A stretch of DNA of 64,000 bases from positions 2,418,001-2,482,000 of the forward strand of contig CP075492.1 in the NCBI GenBank assembly GCA_021613535.1. The letters run 5' to 3'. Both the position numbers and the translations under genes were made by a program. This DNA comes from Adineta vaga. Its lineage: Eukaryota; Rotifera. Below, piece by piece: positions 37,225 to 49,980 of the stretch; position 1 is the first letter of the stretch, and the number at the start of each line of letters is the position of its first letter. The notes under the pieces are model-generated. The model was given only the letters and a program-made list of their open reading frames with translations, made no database searches and had not been told where the DNA came from.

Positions 37225-38939
37225 CCCATGCAGTCAAAAATATGAAACTGACGCGTTTTAACAAATGCTCCTTTTCTTTCACTTAATTCGTTTCGCACAG
37301 TCAAAAATGTCCGGAATTGTGCGTTTTAACAATCGCATTTTTTTCCTATTTTAAACTAGTTTTGATTATTTGTGAACTAAACAATTTTTGAGTTTATCAT
37401 ATTAATGCATTAAAACGCATGATTTCGGACATTTTTGATGGTGTACAACTATTTGAGTAAAAAAACCCATTCTAATGCATTTCACCTGCAATTCATTTTT
37501 TGCATTGCTTTAATAGCATATTTAAACTGAGTAATTCAAACCGTTTTGATAAGAATCGTAATGCGTTGGACACATTAAAAATGAGTATGATATCGATAAA
37601 CTCATGCAACAAATATGAATAGTATTTAGTATCAGTTAGAAGATATCATATAACACTGCTTCGTATTAAATCAAATATTGATAGTGTAAGGATTCGAATA
37701 ATATTATTCTCATTTATCTAACGAAGAAATTCTCTCTATACTACTTTCTCTATCATGGTTATTTGATGTTTCCTCTTATCTCGGTAATCATGATGTATTC
37801 ATATATATGTTGTACGACAGATTGAAATATTTTCATCTGCACTAGTTCAGTTTTAAATTGAACTTAATTTTAATCTGTCCCACGATATATATTGACCTCA
37901 ATGTGTATAAAAACTCAATTGAATTATTTCAAGAGAAGAAAATGGTTGTCTTCAATATTCTCCTTCGTCAGATAATATTAATATTGCGTATTTTAGAAAT
38001 CAGTTTGACTCGACTAATGCACTTGTTATAGAAAATATCATGAAGTAAAAACTGATGCAACGAAGAATATGAGAAATATAAATTATCTTGTTATATATAA
38101 TTAGATAGCGTATGAATATTTTTGTATGAGCAAAGATAATAAATATGAATATATAATACACCGATCAGTTGAGTGTAAAACGAAACAAATGATTTGTTGC
38201 ATCTCCGTCTTTTCTTTTATACTAAACGAAAATAAAGAAGAGTGACGTCATTGGTCGATAAAAATACTAATAGAAATGTGTCAATATCTGATGGAAACGC
38301 GTTTTACATTAGATGCTCTATAATAGATTATCTAAAGTATATGCTTTATGCTCGATATGTGTACGAACAGTTATTAAATGTGAAGTTAGTAAAGTCATAG
38401 TTTATGTTAGTGAAAATTAAGGATTTCAATCATGGATCATCCATCGAACCTGTTTATTACGAATATTTGATACAAAAACTTGCCTTTAGATTTGGCGCAA
38501 ATACAAATCTTTCTTCACTTATTGACTCAATATTTTTTTATCAATTTTCAAATCTATATTCTAGCATATAAAAGTTTGTCGTCTTTCTTTGACAAGATAA
38601 ATAACACATTCTAATAAAGTTATATGACATTCTATCAACTGATTAAAATGCGTTGTTTCTGGAGAATGAAAACAAAAATGCATTTGACCGAGACACTTGT
38701 TATCGGTTCTATGTCTTATGTACAAACGCATTGAAAACGATTCGATTCTTACGTTAAACCGCATTAAATCATAATTTTCGTGGACTCAGTGCGTTAAAGC
38801 CTGTTTAAATTAAAAAAACTGGTTTAAACACGTTAAGTCTTTTAAAAACCATATTAACCAGTTTTACAGCGGTTTTTTCAATGTTTTTGCATATAAACGC
38901 GTTGATACATCGTTTTTTGCGTTAACATGTTTGCATGGG
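37225..38939. mobile_element. Candidate 1.7-kb non-autonomous DNA transposon, CCCATGCA ends
   Basis: The left edge CCCATGCA is mirrored by TGCATGGG at 38932-38939. Both ends carry repeated subterminal motifs built on GCGTTTTAAC or its complement: near 37250, 37320 and 37405 on the left, and 38788, 38890 and 38918 on the right. Clusters like this are typical transposase-binding repeats. No coding sequence is seen inside. There is no obvious target-site duplication, and the terminal match is only 8 bases, so the boundaries are tentative. Confidence 0.4.
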
Positions 38940-39964
38940 AAACTCGGTTGAGCTCCATTTTCATTTTTTTTATTATGCTCCTAAAAATGAGAGGGGTATT
39001 AAGAATTTTACCTGAATGATTGGAGTACTTCTTAGAGCAATCTCTTTGTGGCAGTAATATTCTGCTTCGAAATTAAAGAGACACGCAGTATTTTGGCCGA
39101 ATTCTGTTCGTCTTACAAAATACGAAAAGTCTGAGAAAAGAAAGATATTAATGAGTAACTTAGTTGTAAATCATATGAGTTCTGATTGAATTTTGCTGCG
39201 ATTTTCAATCCCAAAAATGAAAATCAGTTCTTTCATGAGAGATGCTGATTATGGAAACCACTTAAATTCTATTAGTGTATGTACATGTTTCGGTTCATGA
39301 TGGTATTCAACTTAGTACACGTGTGAACAACCGATTATCTTCAACAGATACAGATTCACAACATATCGCTTTATGCATATAATTATCTGGCTCTAGCACT
39401 ATTGTAACCCTATAAGCACTGTGTTTAATCGGACAATAAAAAAATAAGTGGAAGCTAGTAACCAACTTACAAAAGTGGAATATAATGACTCTGTCAGAGA
39501 GCAAGGAAAGAGAAAACTAATTCAACAAAAGTGAGAATTCGTACATAATGATCTGTATTTTACTTACTAGACTTATAAGGAAGCGAAGTCAAATAAAAAA
39601 GATAATAAGAGTAAGCCAATAATTAATCCGAATATTTATATATGTGGTAGTGACGCGATGGATAATTATTAATAATGATGATGTAAGAAAAAAGGATGTA
39701 AAGAACGTTATTAAATTGCTCATCCAAGTGAATCAAAAACAAAAAAAAACAAGTCGTTGAGGGGAGCGTATACTATGCATATGCTTACCTACTTGATGAC
39801 ACGTGGCAGAGAAAAATATGAATTATTTAATTAATTCATCACAAGATTGTTGTAAACATTGAAAACAGATAAAACACAAAATGAACGGGCATGATGTAGC
39901 GAAATTCTAGACGACTGAGAAAATTATTAGGATGGTAATAAACTTTCTGCATTTTCTTTCAAAA
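38940..39964. other. Gene-poor stretch before the mariner relic
   Basis: No gene supported. It may include further decayed transposon sequence, but nothing was recognisable. Confidence 0.35.
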
Positions 39965-40200
39965 CTTTTATTTGTCAGCTTCAATAATTTTTCACTGATC
40001 GACTTTGCAACATGAGGTCTCGCGTTATCATGCAAATAGTAAATTCGATCGTGTTTTTCCTAGAGTTTTTTGGCAAGCTGGCTCAATTATTGACAGTAGA
40101 GGTCGACAATGACGGTGCAACGGAAGAACATGTAAATTCTTTCAATGATGAATGTGAATTCATTGGTGAACATGGGCCAAAACTTAGCGAATAAAGAGAA
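39965..40200 (-). mobile_element. Relic of a mariner-family transposase
   Basis: Translated on the minus strand, the segment includes CTVIVDLYCQ, a stop, then LSQLAKKL and RIYYLHDNARPHVAKSISEKL. HDNARPHVA is the hallmark around the second catalytic Asp of mariner (DD34D) transposases. In-frame stops and loss of the N-terminal helix-turn-helix, the first Asp region and the C-terminus show it is dead. No terminal repeats were identified. Confidence 0.75.
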
Positions 40201-40292
40201 GATGCTCGATCAAGTATTAATTGTAATTCTGATTGAATATGCTTAAAGATTCTTTTCTTCCTCGACCAAATTAACGAGTGAAGTCAATCGAT

Positions 40293-40779
40293 TCAAATTA
40301 GAATCAATGGAAATTCTAATGTAAGTAATTGAATATTACTGATACGAACAAGAAATAAAATTGAATCGATAAAATATGATGACGCAGAATATGATTCAAC
40401 CCCATGATCACATTTTATTAAATATTCATCATCAGATGAACAAGTTGATTTTGTTAAAGTATATTTAGTAGACCCATCAAAATCATACAGTAAAGTAAAA
40501 TGATGGATTGTATTGTTTTTATTTTCAATATGCCAATCAGATTCAAAAATCAGTTCGAAATGAATCAACTATTTCATCCAATTGCTTCTCTCTATTGTGA
40601 TCATTCGATGGTTTAAATTTCATTCTAATATGAATTTTTTTCAATTTAGGTATGTAGTTTCTAATTACTTCTTCCCATTCATTTCCATCACAAGAACCAC
40701 ACGTTAAGTGGTGTAAATTAGGCATACCTTTTAATATATTCCTGAAGTTGCAAATCTGATTTTCCATCTTAATTTTCAA
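40293..40779 (-). pseudogene. Fragment of an F-box/LRR-like gene with a frameshift
   Basis: The first part (40779-40546) has MPNLHHLTCGSCDGNEWEEVI and then KQLDEIVDSFRTDF, which runs into TGA. The signal continues one frame over with ESDWHIENKNN to 40293. It parallels IIQSFQSPFWIQHKKWFV of the gene at 15967, so this is a detached C-terminal half with an indel near 40565. There is no F-box upstream. Confidence 0.6.
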
Positions 40780-40846
40780 TCGAGTAATTGAAATAATAGG
40801 TATTAATGATGTATAAGCTTCAAAATCATCTTGAAAATTTATGAAG

Positions 40847-40897
40847 AGAGAGGGTGTGGGTGAAAGAAGAAGAGATACCCTCCCCCCTCACACCCTC
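40847..40897. repeat. Telomere-like hairpin
   Basis: The left arm is GAGAGAGGGTGTGGGTGA and the right arm ACCCTCCCCCCTCACACCCTC, with a purine-rich loop. It lies about 70 bases upstream (minus sense) of the F-box relic. Confidence 0.7.
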
Positions 40898-41354
40898 GCA
40901 ATCGAGTTGTGAAATATTCCTTATTATTTGGATCGAAACAAACAAGACGACTATACTTGCTCTTTTCTTCTGTTACTCTTATTTTTCGAATGTGAAATCG
41001 ATGATATAGAAGCAATAAAAATGAGAATCTTCCTTCGCGAATGTATTCACTTGTCTATGATCATTGCTTATACGAAAGCACTTTTCAATGTCAAATATAC
41101 AAATTATAATTCCATTACGTAGAAATCTTTTAATCTAACTATAATTGGCTCATTTTCTAAAGCCAGGTTTTGTGCTAGATTGCATATTATATTTCTAGAG
41201 ATTTACAATATGTATCAATCAATTAAGAAGAACAAACAATGAAACAATTCAAGATTGTTTATCTATTTTTCATCTTCTATGGTTTTTTGCAGTTTGATCT
41301 TGTTAATTGCATGTTTTTCATATATGTACCAATTCTTTTTAAACACCAGTTGAA

Positions 41355-43351
41355 TCAACCTGCCACTATATATATAGTAAACAAAATAGTATAACTCTCA
41401 GATTGTATTATTTCTAAAGAATACTGTCTTACGCATAATGTCTCCCCTGTTCTATCACTATTAATACGTGCTAATTGACCCACTCTGCTTTGCTGACGTC
41501 GTATCCTTTCTTCATGAGCATCTCCTAGAAACAACATAATACAAAAACAAGATACATGAGAAAAATAAATCAAAAGGATAATCAGTAACTTACGAATCGC
41601 TGCTTCTTTAAGTTTCAATTCCTCTGCAGTTTCCTGTTTAATACCAGCATTCGGATCAGTATTATTTACTTGTAACTAAGAAAATTCGAAAAATTAATAT
41701 TTAACATAAACAATAGAGCGTTGATTCTGTATTAAATTGCTGAATAAAAACTCACTAATATAGTCTAATATTTAATTGAATACATTGGATTATGAGAGGA
41801 ATGGTTTTAAATCAAATTCTAAAATCATGCTTACTTTAAGACTTTGATTCGTTTGATTCACTTGACGATTAGTTTTCGGTTGTGTCATTGTTGCCCTGAA
41901 AGTGGATTTCTATATAGAAATTTAACAAGCTAATGATCATATTCACCCAATAGCATTTGCTTGCGACTCCTCTTTTGGCAGAAACCCTGTTGAACGACTG
42001 ATATCGCGACTATTTAACAAATGATTGTTGCGGAGTTTACTACGATTTTCATATCTTTGATAATCTAAAATGATTGTGGAGAAGCTAGTTGTTTCATATT
42101 CTTCTTATATACCATCAAAATCGAATGGCATAATAATAAATTCCGCTTCACCACGCATTGCATTGATTGGTACATGATATCCATCACTAGGTACAAATAT
42201 CATACTGTTACTCTTGTACAATGTAGTTGTATAGTTGTTTTTATTGATTTGAACAGGTTCTTATCAAACAAAATGAGATTAATAAGAAAACAAAGAAAGT
42301 GTTCATTAGAGATACGCTACTTTCATCGTTTGAGCCAAATGGATCATATTGTCCTTGATGTAAAGCAGGTTTTTTAGTTCGTCTACAAGAAGAGGAAGAA
42401 GTCAAACATTAGATCTGACAAGAATTTTAAAGAACACTTACACCCGTTTAATGCATCTTGTATGTCCAACATATAGTTTAATCGTTTGACTTTCTGTACA
42501 GGCTAATTGTATATATTTTTTAGCATCTTCAAATGTTACAAATCGTAAATCGTACGTGTTAAACTAAAAGACATCGTTTATCCAAAGAAAAAGATTGATT
42601 CTAATAATTTTACCGTAGAAGAGATTTGTAATAATCGATCACCGATGTCTAACTGTTCATTAGTCTGATATTCACTTATGTCCACGATAAATATGCCATG
42701 ATCGCTGTCGAAGTAAAAAACACGTTAATTAAAGAAAGATGAAAATAATCATACTGATAATTACTTTATAAAATATTCATTTCCAATTCCACCATCAATA
42801 GAAATATTTAATTTCCCATTATGCGTCAATTCAATCTCTTCACTATACAACGGTGCGAGACGTCGGATCAACTGAGCATATAATAAATAAATAAATAAAT
42901 AAAGATTCTGATTCATACATTTGACGCTGCTTACCAATTGCACTTTCTGTCCCAATGATTTCAAAATATCAACAGCTTTTTGATGTTTTATATTATTAAA
43001 ATCGAAATTATTCGCACGTAATATTATATCATATAATCTAAAATAGTAAATAAAAAAATCATTGTTAACGAAAAACACTTGCTTACTTTAATTGTTTATT
43101 TCTATATGCAAGACCATTTTCAATAATATTCGTCACAATAATAGATGCAAAATGATGATTCATGAAAGATGAATCAATCCCTCCTGAAATAGTAAATCCT
43201 AATGATTCATGGTCACTGTTTGTCTATGAAAAAAAACACAATGAAAATAAGTTTAAAATAAATATTAAAAAATAATGATACAAACTCTTTTAAGAGTAAT
43301 TTCTTCTTCTTTCCAGTGATCTTTATAATCGAAACGTATGATGTCAGACAT
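41355..43351 (-). CDS. Dlg-like scaffold protein with two PDZ domains, multi-exon
   Basis: It starts at ATG 43351 (MSDIIRFDYKDHWKEEEITLKR). Small exons with 50-60-nt introns give PDZ1 (SLGFTISGGIDSS, IIVTNIIENG, LYDIILRANN) and PDZ2 (LNISIDGGIGNEYF, IFIVDISEYQ, LDIGDRLLQI). A tail rich in Gln/Asn/Lys follows (MTQPKTNRQVNQTNQSLK, then HEERIRRQQSRVGQLARI). The order and loop style match PDZ1-PDZ2 of Discs-large proteins, which cluster membrane receptors at junctions and synapses. No PDZ3, SH3 or GK domain was seen downstream, so this is a short form or the 3' exons are lost. Several 3' exon borders (about 41400-42400) are approximate. The carboxylate-binding loop is GFTI in PDZ1 and NISI in PDZ2. 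Confidence 0.75.
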
Positions 43352-43790
43352 AATATTCGATAGATGATTTTTTGTGATCACTTCTCTGACGCAAATATAT
43401 AATATAATATGTTAAAAGTATGCGTGAAAACAAAACTATTGCTTTTTTTTTAGAAAGAAAAATATTTAACTAGCATCGAGAAAAGAAGAAACGAAAAAAC
43501 TTTATATTTACTGAGAATGGAAAAATGTTTTGGTTGTAGACGGTTCTCTATAAACTGAATAGAAAAAAGAAAGGTGACGTTTGATTTATTCTTCGAAATA
43601 TGTTTGTGCAAGATATATAAAAAAATGATTTCTAAAATTAGTCGTCTTTTCAACGTAGGATATCTTAGCGACGAATTCGATTTTTTCCAGGATTTACTCG
43701 TTACGTTGTGCGTTCCAATTAAGATCTCACTGATTCTAAGTAGAACTTCACCAGCTCTATCGATTCCAAAAGAATTTTCAAATTTTTTCT

Positions 43791-43946
43791 ACACCCACAC
43801 CAACCCTTTTTCATAAGACCCTCCCTACAATCGAGGAATATTCAGTTCAAATACACAAATACAGGGAAGCACAAATCACAACCAATTCTAGAACTGGAAT
43901 TGTTGCATCCGTATTCCAATATTTCACCCTCACCCGCACCCTCAAT
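43791..43946. repeat. Degenerate C-rich telomere-like arms
   Basis: ACACCCACACCAACCC at 43791 and TTTCACCCTCACCCGCACCCTC at about 43922 are two C-rich arms. Both are followed by CAATCGAG or similar, with no clear G-rich partner between them. Confidence 0.45.
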
Positions 43947-43969
43947 CGAGTTCTAGTATAATCTTTGAA

Positions 43970-44092
43970 TAACTGAATAATTGAATTGAATATTTGAATA
44001 TTTGAATAATTGAATACTTGAAAAATTCAACTATTCAAGTATAATAAGTGAATACTTGAATAGTTGAATTCAAGTTTCAAGTACTACACTTA
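43970..44092. repeat. TTGAATA-type short tandem and inverted repeat cluster
   Basis: About 120 bases are built almost only from TTGAATA/TTGAATAC units and their complements (TATTCAA, GTATTCAA), first direct, then inverted around 44025-44040. The result is a strong potential stem. Confidence 0.7.
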
Positions 44093-44586
44093 TGCAATTA
44101 TAAAAAAAATCAGCTTAAGAGGAGATCATGATTTTTCCAATCAGCTACTTAGTAAATTTCTTGAATTTCTGCTACCATGTTGGATTCACACAACAAATTA
44201 AAACAGACTTCTCTTCCGTTGACTTTGTACGGAACGTTAAAAGCGTTGAGTGATGACGTAGTTCGTAAATTCGAATTACTAGTATTCTTTGCTCGATTCA
44301 AAGTTAATGTCACATATACAATTCGTAGAATGGAATTTCTTCATATGGCTCATGTCTACTGTATCAAAAATTGAATACACCTCGTATTAATTTTATATTT
44401 TATAAGTATATCAAAATTACAAGAAAAATGTAAACATCATTTTTATAGTATTTCATGTCGGTAAAAATTCGTACCTTTTGATAAATCAAAATACAAAAGT
44501 CCTTCAAAGTCGTACTATTTAACATCACTAAATCCCATTTTTCACGGGATTTCATTTGCTATAAAATTCCTCATATCTTCGAGCCA

Positions 44587-44625
44587 AAAGGGTGTGGGTG
44601 TATACTCTTAGCCCGCACCCTCAAT
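44587..44625. repeat. Telomere-like hairpin, short
   Basis: The left arm is AAAGGGTGTGGGTGTA and the right arm GCCCGCACCCTCAA, around a 12-base loop. Confidence 0.65.
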
Positions 44626-44994
44626 ATCACAAAAAAATACTCATTTTATTTTCTAATTCGATTAGAACTTTTCATTCATTATTCTTTATGAATATGGAAT
44701 AAATAAATATTTGATAATATAGATAAAAAAAAACGTGATCTAAATAAGATTTGAATAAATCAGATCAAAACAGAAAAATTAAATTACATATCATACATTT
44801 ATTGATATAAAACAAAATTTGTATTTGATTTTAACTAAAGACACGTTTCAACATTAACAAATCGATGTTTGTCATATCTTTTCCTAAATTTTTCCCTTGA
44901 AAAAAAATCACGATGAAGCTAAACTTTGTTGCTTTTATATAAAAAAAAGTGGTTTATTCAATTATCGAAAAGTTATATGTGATCAGGATTAAGA

Positions 44995-47900
44995 ATGTGG
45001 AATTTTCATATTTTTATCATTATTTTTCTTCTTCTCGTTTTCAACAATGAAATATTGGGTAAGTTATTTGATTGAAAATCTTAAATTAATTTTATTTATA
45101 CTTTAGTTATTTCATTTAATCAACCAAATTTATCTTTAACAACGATTTGGAATCGTAATGGAATTACTTTTGCTAATCAATCAATTGTTGGTAAAGAACC
45201 ATTTTCCATTTTTATTAATAAAAACAATTCAATTTACGTTGTTAATCGTGAACAAAAGAAGATTCTAATTTGGTATAATAACAGTCTCAAACCAACAAAT
45301 ATTAATTTAGATAATTTAACAAGTCCTGGTTTTTTATTTGTATCAACAAATAATGATATTTATATTAGTGATGGTAATCCTAATTATAAAGTATACAAAT
45401 GGATATCGGAGAGAAATACTTTTGATATTATTATGTATGTAAATGACTCATGTTATAGTCTTTTCATTGATATTAATAATACGATTTATTGTTCACTTGC
45501 TTTACAAAATCAAATAGTGAAAAGAGATTTACATAGTTCATCGATGATACCAATCGTTGTCAATAAAAAGGATAAAGAAGGATCGATTTCTAATGAACTT
45601 AAGATTCCTCTTGGAATATTTGTTGATGATAATTTTGATTTATATGTTGCTGATTATGGAAATAATCGTATTCAATTATTTTCATTTGGAAAAAAGAATA
45701 GTATTACAATTGTTGGAAGTGGATCAATTCATTTAACTAGTGAACTTAAACGTCCTAGTGGAATTCTATTAGATATTAATAAATATTTATTTATATTAGA
45801 TTTAGGAAACAATCGAATTATTCGAGAAGGATCATGTGGTTTTCGATGTTTAATTGGATGTTATGGATATGGTTATCAATCTAATCAATTAAATTCACCA
45901 CATTCTTTTAGTTTTGATAAGTTTGGTAATATTTTTGTTGTTGATACATTCAATAATCGTATTCAAATATTTCAATTAATGAATATCTCTTCTTGTATGT
46001 TAATAGAAATTAATTTTATTCTTTCATATCTTGTCTATATTTTAGCTCTTTCGCTTAATCAACCACAACTTTGTAGAAATGCAACTTGGAATCGTAATGG
46101 AATTACTTTTGCTAATCAATCAATTGTTGGTAAAGAACCATTTTCTATTTTTATTAATAAAAACAATTCAATTTACGTTGTTAATCGTGAAAAAAAGAAG
46201 ATTCTAATTTGGTATAATAACAGTCTCAAACCAATAAATATTAATTTAGATAATTTAACAAGTCCTGGTTTTTTATTTGTATCAACAAATAACGATATTT
46301 ATATTAGTAATAGTAATCGTAATTATAAAGTATACAAATGGATATCGGAGAGAAATACTTTTGATATTATTATGTATGTAAATGACTCATGTTATAGTCT
46401 TTTCATTGATATTAATAATACGATTTATTGTTCACTTGGTTTTCAAAATCAAATAGTTAAAAGTGACTTGAACAATTCTTCAATGAATTTGGTTATTGTT
46501 GCTGAACGAAAAAGTCCTGGACTTACTTTGAATGAATTATTTTCTCCTCGGGGAATCTTTGTTGATTTAAATCTGGATTTATTTATAGTAGATTTTGGAA
46601 ATAATAGAGTTCTATTATTTTCATCAGAAGAAACGAGTGTTATTACTGTTGCTGGAAGACAATCATCAAATCCAACTATTGAACTTACAAATCCTACTGT
46701 AATTGTATTAGATGGTAAAAACTATTTATTCATTGTAGATACTGGCGGTCATCGAATTATTGGAGAAGGACCCTATGGTTTTCGATGTGTAGTTGGATGT
46801 TATGGAAGCGGATTCGAATCTAGTCAATTGGATCATCCATATGATATTAGTTTTGATAGTTCTGGCAATATATTTGTTGCTGATCAACGAAATCATCGCA
46901 TTCAAAAATTTCTTTTAGAAAATTCTAATGGTAAGTTAAATAGAAAATTTAAAAAGAAAGAGAAGAATTTCGATGAGATTGACCGTACAATTTATAGTCT
47001 TCTTGTTTTATAGATTCTTCAATAAATCAAGAAAGATTTTGTTCAAAACCTGTTTGGAATCGAAATGGAATCACTTTTGCTGATAATTCAATACTTGGTT
47101 TGAATTCTTCAATAATCTTTATCAATAAAAACAATTCAATCTATACTTTTAATCGAGAAAAAAAACAAATTTTAATTTGGTTTCAAAATGATCTTAATTC
47201 ACCAATGATTATTTCAACTAATAACTTTTCTAATTCATCTTCTCTATTTGTTATGTCAAATGGTGATATTTTAATTGATAATGGATCGTCAAAGAATCGA
47301 ATAGAAAAATGGATATCAAATAATAGTTTATTTATTAATGTAATGAATGTTTCTTCATATTGTTTTGGTTTATTTGTCGATATAAATGATCAATTATATT
47401 GTTCAATGCCCACACACCATCAAATTATTAAAAAGAATCTTAGCGAATCTATGACAAATCTGATTGATGTCATTGGAACAGGTGTAAAAGGATCAGCTTC
47501 GAATGAATTTAATCATCCTCATGGAATTTTTGTTGATAGAAACTTGAATTTATATGTAGCAGATTGTGGAAATAATCGTATTCAATTATTTTTATCAGGA
47601 CAAATAAATGGTATTACAGAAATCGGAAATGTATCAGCACGACATAAATATGTACTTTCATGTCCAACAGGAATTCTATTGGATTTTCAACAATTTTTAT
47701 TTATTGTTGATTCAAATAATCATCGTATTATTCGATCAGGAATAAATGATATTCATTGTATTATTGGATGTCATCGAATGAATTCAAAATCTAATCAATT
47801 ATTATTATTTCCATTAAATATTGCTTTTGATAATTATAGAAATATGTTTATTATGGATTCAGGAAATAGTCGAATACAAAAATTTCAATATATAGAAAAA

Positions 47901-49923
47901 GCTTGTGGTAAATTTTAATAAAAAACAATGATTTAAACTTTTTTTTTATTATCATTTAGATATGTCATCAGTTTTTCATTTTATAATTCGATCAATATTA
48001 ACTAAAGCTAGTCCAACGTATTCTCGAAATTGTGATTTGTTCAAATCTTATTATACAATATTTGAAATAAAAGTACGTGAAAGTCGATATTATACAATTT
48101 GGTGTGATGCTAAATTTGGTACATCTGGTTCTATTTATGAAAATAAATTTGATCCAATTCATCCAAATGAAAATCTTCTTATTGATGTTGATAATGAAAT
48201 ATCGAAGAATCAATTTAAAGTTGAAATTCCTCTCTATGATGATACGACGTATATCTTGATTTTGTCATCGGTTTTCGAAAAGACTGGTAATATTTCCGTC
48301 AATATTTTAGGTTTACATAATGTGACTATCAAATCTTTGGGTAAGTAAAAGAATTCTTTAATAAGAAAGAAAAGAAATTGTTTTTTTTTAATATCAAAAT
48401 AGTACCTCTTCTTCTTTTTCGTGATACATTCGAATTAAGTATTAATAGTCCAATGTATTATCGAGATTGTCAAATACCAAAATGTTATTATCAAACATAT
48501 GAAATTACTGTTGATACAAATGAAACATATTTTATTTCAAGTATAAGTGGTATACATACATATGGTTATATCTATAAAGATAAGTTTGATCCACTTAAAC
48601 CATCTCTTAATAAACTTTTTGAACATAATGGTACATGTAATCAACAACTTCTAAAATTTACTGTCGATCTACAAACTAATATTCGATATATATTAGTTGT
48701 TACAACTTTTCATTCCTATACTACAGGAATATATTCTGTTTCAATATCTGGATATTATAATACTAGTGTTACTTTTAAACGTTCTAGTAAATAATTTGAA
48801 TATTAAATTTCAAAAACAAATGATTTTCATATTCTATTGTATTTTAGATCCAAAAATTAAATATTGTGTTATTGGTGATCAATGTAAACTTCATTATAAA
48901 AGTATTGGTTTAACTTTAGATGATATTTTATATGAACAATTACGAAAAAATTCAACGTTATCTGAACAAATATTTTCAGTGAAATTAAGTGCTTTTCTAA
49001 CAATTCTTATGTACGTCGGAGGATTAATTAATAGTTTATTCTCGTTTATTACATTTCGAAATAAAGAAACACATGAAGTAGGATGTGGATTGTATCTTTT
49101 TGCATCGTGTATTAGTTCGTTTTTAACAATTAGTATGTTTGTTATTAAATTTTGGTTTGTTCTATTAACTCAAATCAATAATCATATCAATCTTTCTGTT
49201 TATAAAGGCGGTTGTAAAGCAATTGAACCTATGTTAAAATTATTTCTTTATTTTGATGGTTGGTTAAATGGTTGTGTGGCTGTTGAACGAGCATATCATG
49301 TTTTTAAAGGTGTTAATTTTGATAGACAAAAAAGCAAATTGATTGCTCGATGGATAATTTTCGTTTTACCATTGTGTATCTTAGGAAGTCTTATGCATGA
49401 AATCATGAATCGTGATGTGTTTTCATATGAAATACCTGAACATGAAATTATAAACAATGAAACATTTGTGAATATAATTAAAACAGGAAATATAAGAAGA
49501 TATGTATGGTGTGTAACTAGTTATTCTCCTTTTGTTCAAAATTATAATACAATTAGTCTGTTTTTTCATCTTATTGGTCCATTTGTTGCAAATCTTTTTT
49601 CGGCTTTGTTTATTATTTTCGGAGCTGCTCGACAACGATCAAAAGCACAAACTAATCGAAGTGTAAAAATACATATTCGTGAACAATTCAATGAACATAA
49701 ACAATTAATTATTAGTCCAATAGTTTTACTTATTTTATCAATACCTCGTTTAGTCATTTCACTTCTTCCTGGATGTGTAAATATTTCAGAAAAGTTATGG
49801 TTATATCTTAGTGCTTATTTTATATCATTTTTACCACCAATACTTATCTTCATTATTTTTGTTGTACCTTCGAATTTATATATGAAAATATTTAAAGAAT
49901 CTTTTCGTAAATGGAGACGATAA
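44995..49923 (+). CDS. NHL-repeat ectodomain fused to a 7TM receptor (adhesion-like GPCR), 1523 aa
   Basis: Seven exons join in one consistent phase: 44995-45058, 45107-45994, 46046-46930, 47014-47907, 47960-48340, 48403-48786 and 48848-49923. A signal peptide (MWNFHIFIIIFLLLVF) leads three NHL beta-propeller blocks, one per large exon, each starting W-N-R-N-G-I-T-F and containing YVADYGNNRIQLF-type repeats. Two related 120-residue domains with Tyr and Cys (exons 5 and 6, YSRNC and YYRDC) follow. Exon 7 encodes seven membrane helices (FLTILMYVGGLINSLFSF, then VAVERAYHVF, then IVLLILSIPRLVISLLPG). Many N-glycosylation sites fit an extracellular propeller region. This looks like a surface receptor sensing an external ligand. 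I know the NHL-7TM combination as a bdelloid-expanded type. Ligand and coupling are unknown. Confidence 0.9.
45147..45499 (+). repeat. Near-identical intragenic repeat, copy 1 (partner 46086-46438)
   Basis: By eye, 353 nt differ from the partner at only 7 positions. Offset 939 nt, exactly 313 codons. Similarity drops sharply after CACTTG at the 3' edge. Confidence 0.85.
46086..46438 (+). repeat. Near-identical intragenic repeat, copy 2 (partner 45147-45499)
   Basis: Second copy, at the start of the second NHL block. Five of the seven differences seen change the amino acid. Confidence 0.85.
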
Positions 49924-49980
49924 ACACATCAATAACTAAATTTATCATCATTCTTTCAAATGACTCTATATATCAAATAA

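Larger units (their letters stand above)
43352..44994. other. Repeat-containing intergenic region
   Basis: Between the divergent Dlg-like and NHL-receptor genes. It holds two degenerate telomere-like arms, a TTGAATA array and one short hairpin (listed separately). No gene supported. The 200 bases before 44995 are the presumed promoter of the NHL-7TM gene. Confidence 0.4.

Noticed and set aside
40012-40194. Plus-strand frame of 60 codons
   Set aside because: It is the antisense shadow of the mariner relic on the minus strand.
44177-44374. Plus-strand 65-codon frame between repeats
   Set aside because: No start context, family match or splice partner; composition fits chance in AT-rich DNA.
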